Assembly: GCA_944381575.1 (NCBI GenBank) | Contig: CALWLS010000008.1 | Coordinates: 48,162-112,161 of the forward strand | DNA length: 64,000 nt | Direction: 5' to 3' | Source: an uncultured Lachnospiraceae bacterium | Lineage (GTDB): Bacteria; Bacillota; Clostridia; Lachnospirales; Lachnospiraceae | Shown: piece after piece, positions 61,299 through 64,000 of the stretch | Position numbering within the stretch: the stretch's first letter is position 1 | Layout of the letters: the number at the start of each line of letters is the position of its first letter | Notes under the pieces: model-generated | The model's input: the letters and a program-made list of their open reading frames with translations, nothing else | The model's database searches: none | Told to the model about the DNA's origin: nothing | Position numbers and translations under genes: made by a program

Positions 61299-61720
61299 TG
61301 AGATCAGAAGACAGCTATGATGACATAATAAACCTTCCGCATCATATATCATTAAAGAGGCCTCAGATGCCGATGCATGACAGGGCCGCGCAGTTTTCGC
61401 CATTCGCAGCGCTTACCGGATATGATGAGGCCATAAAAGAGGAGGGAAGGCTCACTTCAGGAAGGATAGAACTGGGAGAATACGAAACTGAGCTGTTAGA
61501 CAGGAGCTTAAGAGATATCCTCGAGCATATTGATGAAAGGCCTTATATAAGCGTCATATATTTTGAACCGGACGAAAGAAAGTCAGGAGGAGCTTACATG
61601 GAGAAATCCGGAAGGCTGAAACGGATAGATGAGTATGAGAGGAAATTATATTTCACCGATGGTACGGGCGTTGATATGGATAGTGTGATCGAAATAAACC
61701 AGGACCTCATACGGATATGA
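61298..61720 (+). CDS. YolD-like protein
   Basis: The 140-residue protein matches the YolD-like family: YDDIINLPHHISLKRPQMPM, DRAAQFSPFAALTGYDEAI and a C-terminal beta part (ISVIYFEPDERKSGGAYMEK). YolD proteins are thought to assist Y-family polymerases in Gram-positives, similar to UmuD. It shares its start with the polymerase stop. Its last 14 bp overlap the converging YbaK gene. Confidence 0.88.
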   Translation: MRSEDSYDDIINLPHHISLKRPQMPMHDRAAQFSPFAALTGYDEAIKEEGRLTSGRIELGEYETELLDRSLRDILEHIDERPYISVIYFEPDERKSGGAYMEKSGRLKRIDEYERKLYFTDGTGVDMDSVIEINQDLIRI

Positions 61721-62201
61721 GGTCGGCAAATGAGGCATGTATATAATCCGCTAAGGAAGCGGCGTTAAGTATCACCTGTACTCCTCGCTGTCCTGCGCTT
61801 ACGCTGATCTCATCAGCATTCAGGGCAGTTTCGTGGATATATGTCGGGAAAAGCTTCTTCATGCCTATGGGAGAACAGCCGCCGCGTATATAGCCTGTGA
61901 CGGAGATAAGATCCTTCATAGGTATCATTTCGGCCTTTTTATTTCCGGAAACTCTGGCAGCTTTTTTCAGATCGACTTCATAATCAACGGGAATAACGCA
62001 TACAAAATAACCGGCCTTATCACCGTGCAGCACGAGGGTCTTGAATACTGTAGCATGGTCGAGTCCGAGGATATTGGCGGCATGGGTGCCTGAGAGGTCG
62101 TTTTCATCGACTTCATATTCAAGATGTCTGTAGTTTATGCCGGCCTTATCCAGCAGGCGCATGACGTTTGTCTTTGTTTCTTTTTCCTTATTTTTTGACA
62201 T
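61707..62201 (-). CDS. ybaK: Cys-tRNA(Pro)/Cys-tRNA(Cys) deacylase YbaK
   Basis: The 164-residue protein matches YbaK/EbsC: LDKAGINYRHLEYEVDE, LGLDHATVFKTLVLHGDK with the catalytic lysine region (FKTLV), and TGYIRGGCSPIGMKK. It clears mischarged Cys-tRNA(Pro). Its end overlaps the YolD gene by 14 bp in a convergent layout. It is the second INS-type deacylase in 3 kb. Confidence 0.92.
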   Translation of the reverse strand: MSKNKEKETKTNVMRLLDKAGINYRHLEYEVDENDLSGTHAANILGLDHATVFKTLVLHGDKAGYFVCVIPVDYEVDLKKAARVSGNKKAEMIPMKDLISVTGYIRGGCSPIGMKKLFPTYIHETALNADEISVSAGQRGVQVILNAASLADYIHASFADLISV

Positions 62202-62321
62202 GAAATTTATTTATCCAAAAATGTTCAGCTTGTTATATATTTTTATCAGGCATAAGTATATAATAAAAAGCTCAAAGAGATAAATGTATTTATTTTAGTA
62301 CACTGTGCTCAGGAGGGCGTC

Positions 62322-63929
62322 ATGAAATCTGATTTAGGAAATGTTATGAACCAGGAGCAGCTTAAGGAAAAACGTAATCAGTCAAATGAGAAAAAAGTGT
62401 GTGCTGAAAAAGGCCCGGTAACGGATGAACTGATAGAGAGGATGAACAGGTGGTGGCGCGCGGCAAACTATCTGTCGGCAGGCCAGCTGTATCTGCTGGA
62501 CAACTCTCTGTTAAAAGAACCGCTCACGATGGACATGATAAAGAAAAAGATCGTAGGACATTGGGGCACGGTGCCGGGACAAAACTTTGTTTTTGTACAT
62601 CTTAACAGGGTGATAAAGAGATACGATCTGGACCTGATACTTTTATCAGGGCCCGGACACGGAGGGAATTTCCTGATAGCCAACGAATATCTGGACGGTT
62701 CCTATAGTGAGATATATCCAAATGTTTCCCAGGATATCAAGGGGATGAAAAAGCTGTTTAAGCAGTTTTCATTTCCAGGCGGGGTGCCGTCCCACTGCGC
62801 TCCCGAAACGCCTGGCTCCATTAACGAGGGCGGCGAGCTTGGCTACAGCATAGCCCATGCCTTTGGAGCTGTATTTGATAACCCTGAGCTTATAGCCGCT
62901 GTAGTTGTAGGAGACGGAGAGGCCGAGACGGGCCCGTTAGCGACCTCCTGGCACAGCAATAAGTTCCTTAACCCGGTGACGGACGGAGCCGTGCTCCCTA
63001 TCCTGCACCTTAATGGCTATAAGATAGCAAACCCTACGATATTTGCTCGGATGTCCAGAGAAGAGATAACTGATTTCTTCCACGGATGCGGCTGGGAGCC
63101 TTATTTTGTAGAGGGTAATGAGCCGCTTGCCATGCACAGGCTTATGGCGGAGACCTTGGATAAAGTTATTGAAGAGATACAGGAGATACAGGAAAATGCC
63201 AGAAAGAACAATGATACAAAAAGGCCGAGATGGCCTATGATAATACTCCGCACTCCAAAGGGCTGGACAGCGCCGAAGATAGTCGACGGGCAGAGGATAG
63301 AGGACAATTTCCTTGCCCATCAGGTACCGATAGCCATGGAGGATGATCATAACCTTAAGCTTTTGGAGGAGTGGCTTAGGAGCTATCATCCGGAAGAGCT
63401 TTTTGATGATGAAGGCAAACTGTTTAAAGACATCGCGGAGCTTGCGCCGGAGGGTCACAAGAGGATAGGCCTGAACCCTCATGGCAATGGCGGAAAACTC
63501 TTAAAAGAGCTTAAGATGCCGGATTACCGGGAATACGGAATAGACGTAAAAGGACATGGGGAGATAGACGCCCAGGATATGTCAAGGCTCGGAGAGTTTG
63601 TAAGGGATATAATCAGGCTTAATGAAGATAACAGGAATTTCAGGGTATTCGGGCCGGATGAGACAAATTCCAACAGGCTGAACGCTGTTTTTGATGTCAC
63701 GGACAGAGTATGGAACCTTGAAAGATATGATACGGATGATCATCTTGCGCCTTACGGCAGGGTAATGGATTCAATGCTGTCGGAACATATGTGCGAGGGA
63801 TGGCTGGAAGGGTATCTGCTCACAGGAAGGCATGGATTCTTTGCCACATATGAAGCCTTTGCAAGGATAATAGATTCCATGGCAGCACAGCATGCAAAAT
63901 GGCTTAAAGTCTGCCGTGATCTGCCATGA
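62322..63929 (+). CDS. xfp: Xylulose-5-phosphate/fructose-6-phosphate phosphoketolase, truncated
   Basis: The 535-residue frame is a clear phosphoketolase: [55 protein letters not shown] and [19 protein letters not shown] with the thiamine-diphosphate motif. It splits xylulose-5-P or fructose-6-P to acetyl phosphate. Full enzymes are about 790-800 aa. Here the frame stops at TGA right after WLKVCRDLP, where relatives read a Trp and go on for some 260 residues. What follows is unrelated. The catalytic C-terminal domains are therefore missing in this frame. ATG 62322 follows AGGAGG. Confidence 0.85.
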   Translation: MKSDLGNVMNQEQLKEKRNQSNEKKVCAEKGPVTDELIERMNRWWRAANYLSAGQLYLLDNSLLKEPLTMDMIKKKIVGHWGTVPGQNFVFVHLNRVIKRYDLDLILLSGPGHGGNFLIANEYLDGSYSEIYPNVSQDIKGMKKLFKQFSFPGGVPSHCAPETPGSINEGGELGYSIAHAFGAVFDNPELIAAVVVGDGEAETGPLATSWHSNKFLNPVTDGAVLPILHLNGYKIANPTIFARMSREEITDFFHGCGWEPYFVEGNEPLAMHRLMAETLDKVIEEIQEIQENARKNNDTKRPRWPMIILRTPKGWTAPKIVDGQRIEDNFLAHQVPIAMEDDHNLKLLEEWLRSYHPEELFDDEGKLFKDIAELAPEGHKRIGLNPHGNGGKLLKELKMPDYREYGIDVKGHGEIDAQDMSRLGEFVRDIIRLNEDNRNFRVFGPDETNSNRLNAVFDVTDRVWNLERYDTDDHLAPYGRVMDSMLSEHMCEGWLEGYLLTGRHGFFATYEAFARIIDSMAAQHAKWLKVCRDLP

Positions 63930-64000
63930 AGCGTTTTGTCAAGTGCTTTTTTGAGTTATTGACGCAAATTCTTGTGAAAGTGCGAAAGTGCAAAGTGCAA
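63930..64000. other. Unrelated sequence after the broken phosphoketolase
   Basis: The 71 bp up to the window end do not encode the expected phosphoketolase continuation in any frame I can see. They contain a bulged inverted repeat (TTTGTCAA, 63935-63942, with TTGACGCAAA, 63959-63968) and three AAAGTGC copies at 63977, 63985 and 63992. This fits the left end of an inserted element, but no transposase is visible. Confidence 0.45.

Noticed and set aside
63930-64000. Group II intron start after the phosphoketolase
   Set aside because: A GTGCG string occurs at 63980, but it is 50 bp past the break and no intron domains can be judged in 71 bp.

Overview
The window reads as a chromosomal segment of a Gram-positive anaerobe of the class Clostridia, most likely a Lachnospiraceae member. 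The clues are: no outer-membrane genes; several lipoprotein, D,D-carboxypeptidase and L,D-transpeptidase genes with cell-wall-binding repeats; the DUF5717/DUF5716 pair and DUF4364, which I know mainly from that family; a GGGtGRT/NifU-like pair typical of anaerobes; and heavy use of ATA (Ile) and AGG/AGA (Arg) codons. About 60 protein genes and one tRNA are visible. Most lie on the + strand, with short gaps and many stop/start overlaps. No CRISPR array, rRNA or transposase gene is visible.

Layout. 1-504 is the end of a VWA-domain protein. 588-4284 is a metabolic island: a leftward operon (NifU-like scaffold, GGGtGRT protein, class II aldolase) faces a rightward MtnA-type isomerase, suggesting salvage of 5-thio- or 5-deoxyribose phosphate. 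4285-5700 holds a gene-poor stretch with tandem 25-bp repeats, an orphan PqqD-like protein and a very acidic lipoprotein. 5828-9340 is the translation cluster rpmE-DUF1385-prmC-prfA. 9472-25277 is an envelope region: an RsiV-like lipoprotein, three family 2 glycosyltransferases, two flippases, an L,D-transpeptidase, a PLP enzyme beside an ATP-grasp ligase, a nucleotidyltransferase/HAD-phosphatase fusion, a GNAT, VanZ and an M29 peptidase. 25246-38297 mixes repair and envelope genes (OGG-type glycosylase, two DacF-like carboxypeptidases, GtrA, YfhO) with SEC-C, a Gx transporter, ftsH and queA. 38436-45403 carries a threonine dehydratase, an EamA exporter, a bcp-yaaA peroxide pair behind a PerR-like box, a gamma-glutamyltransferase family protein, rluF and asnA. 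45524-53476 has DUF4364 and the DUF5717-DUF5716-repeat protein-valS run.

The last 10 kb holds the most system-like material. 53506-55696 is a self-contained redox operon (DUF362 protein, flavodoxin, TetR regulator) whose promoter carries two matching palindromes. 57782-61720 is a DNA-damage cassette: an XRE repressor, an ImmA/IrrE-type metalloprotease, a ProXp-ala-like tRNA-editing protein, a Y-family polymerase and a YolD-like protein, with a divergent 91-aa gene. A near-consensus Gram-positive SOS box lies inside the -35/-10 spacer of the divergent promoter. The window closes with a second tRNA-editing protein (YbaK) and a phosphoketolase gene that stops about two thirds of the way through; unrelated sequence follows.
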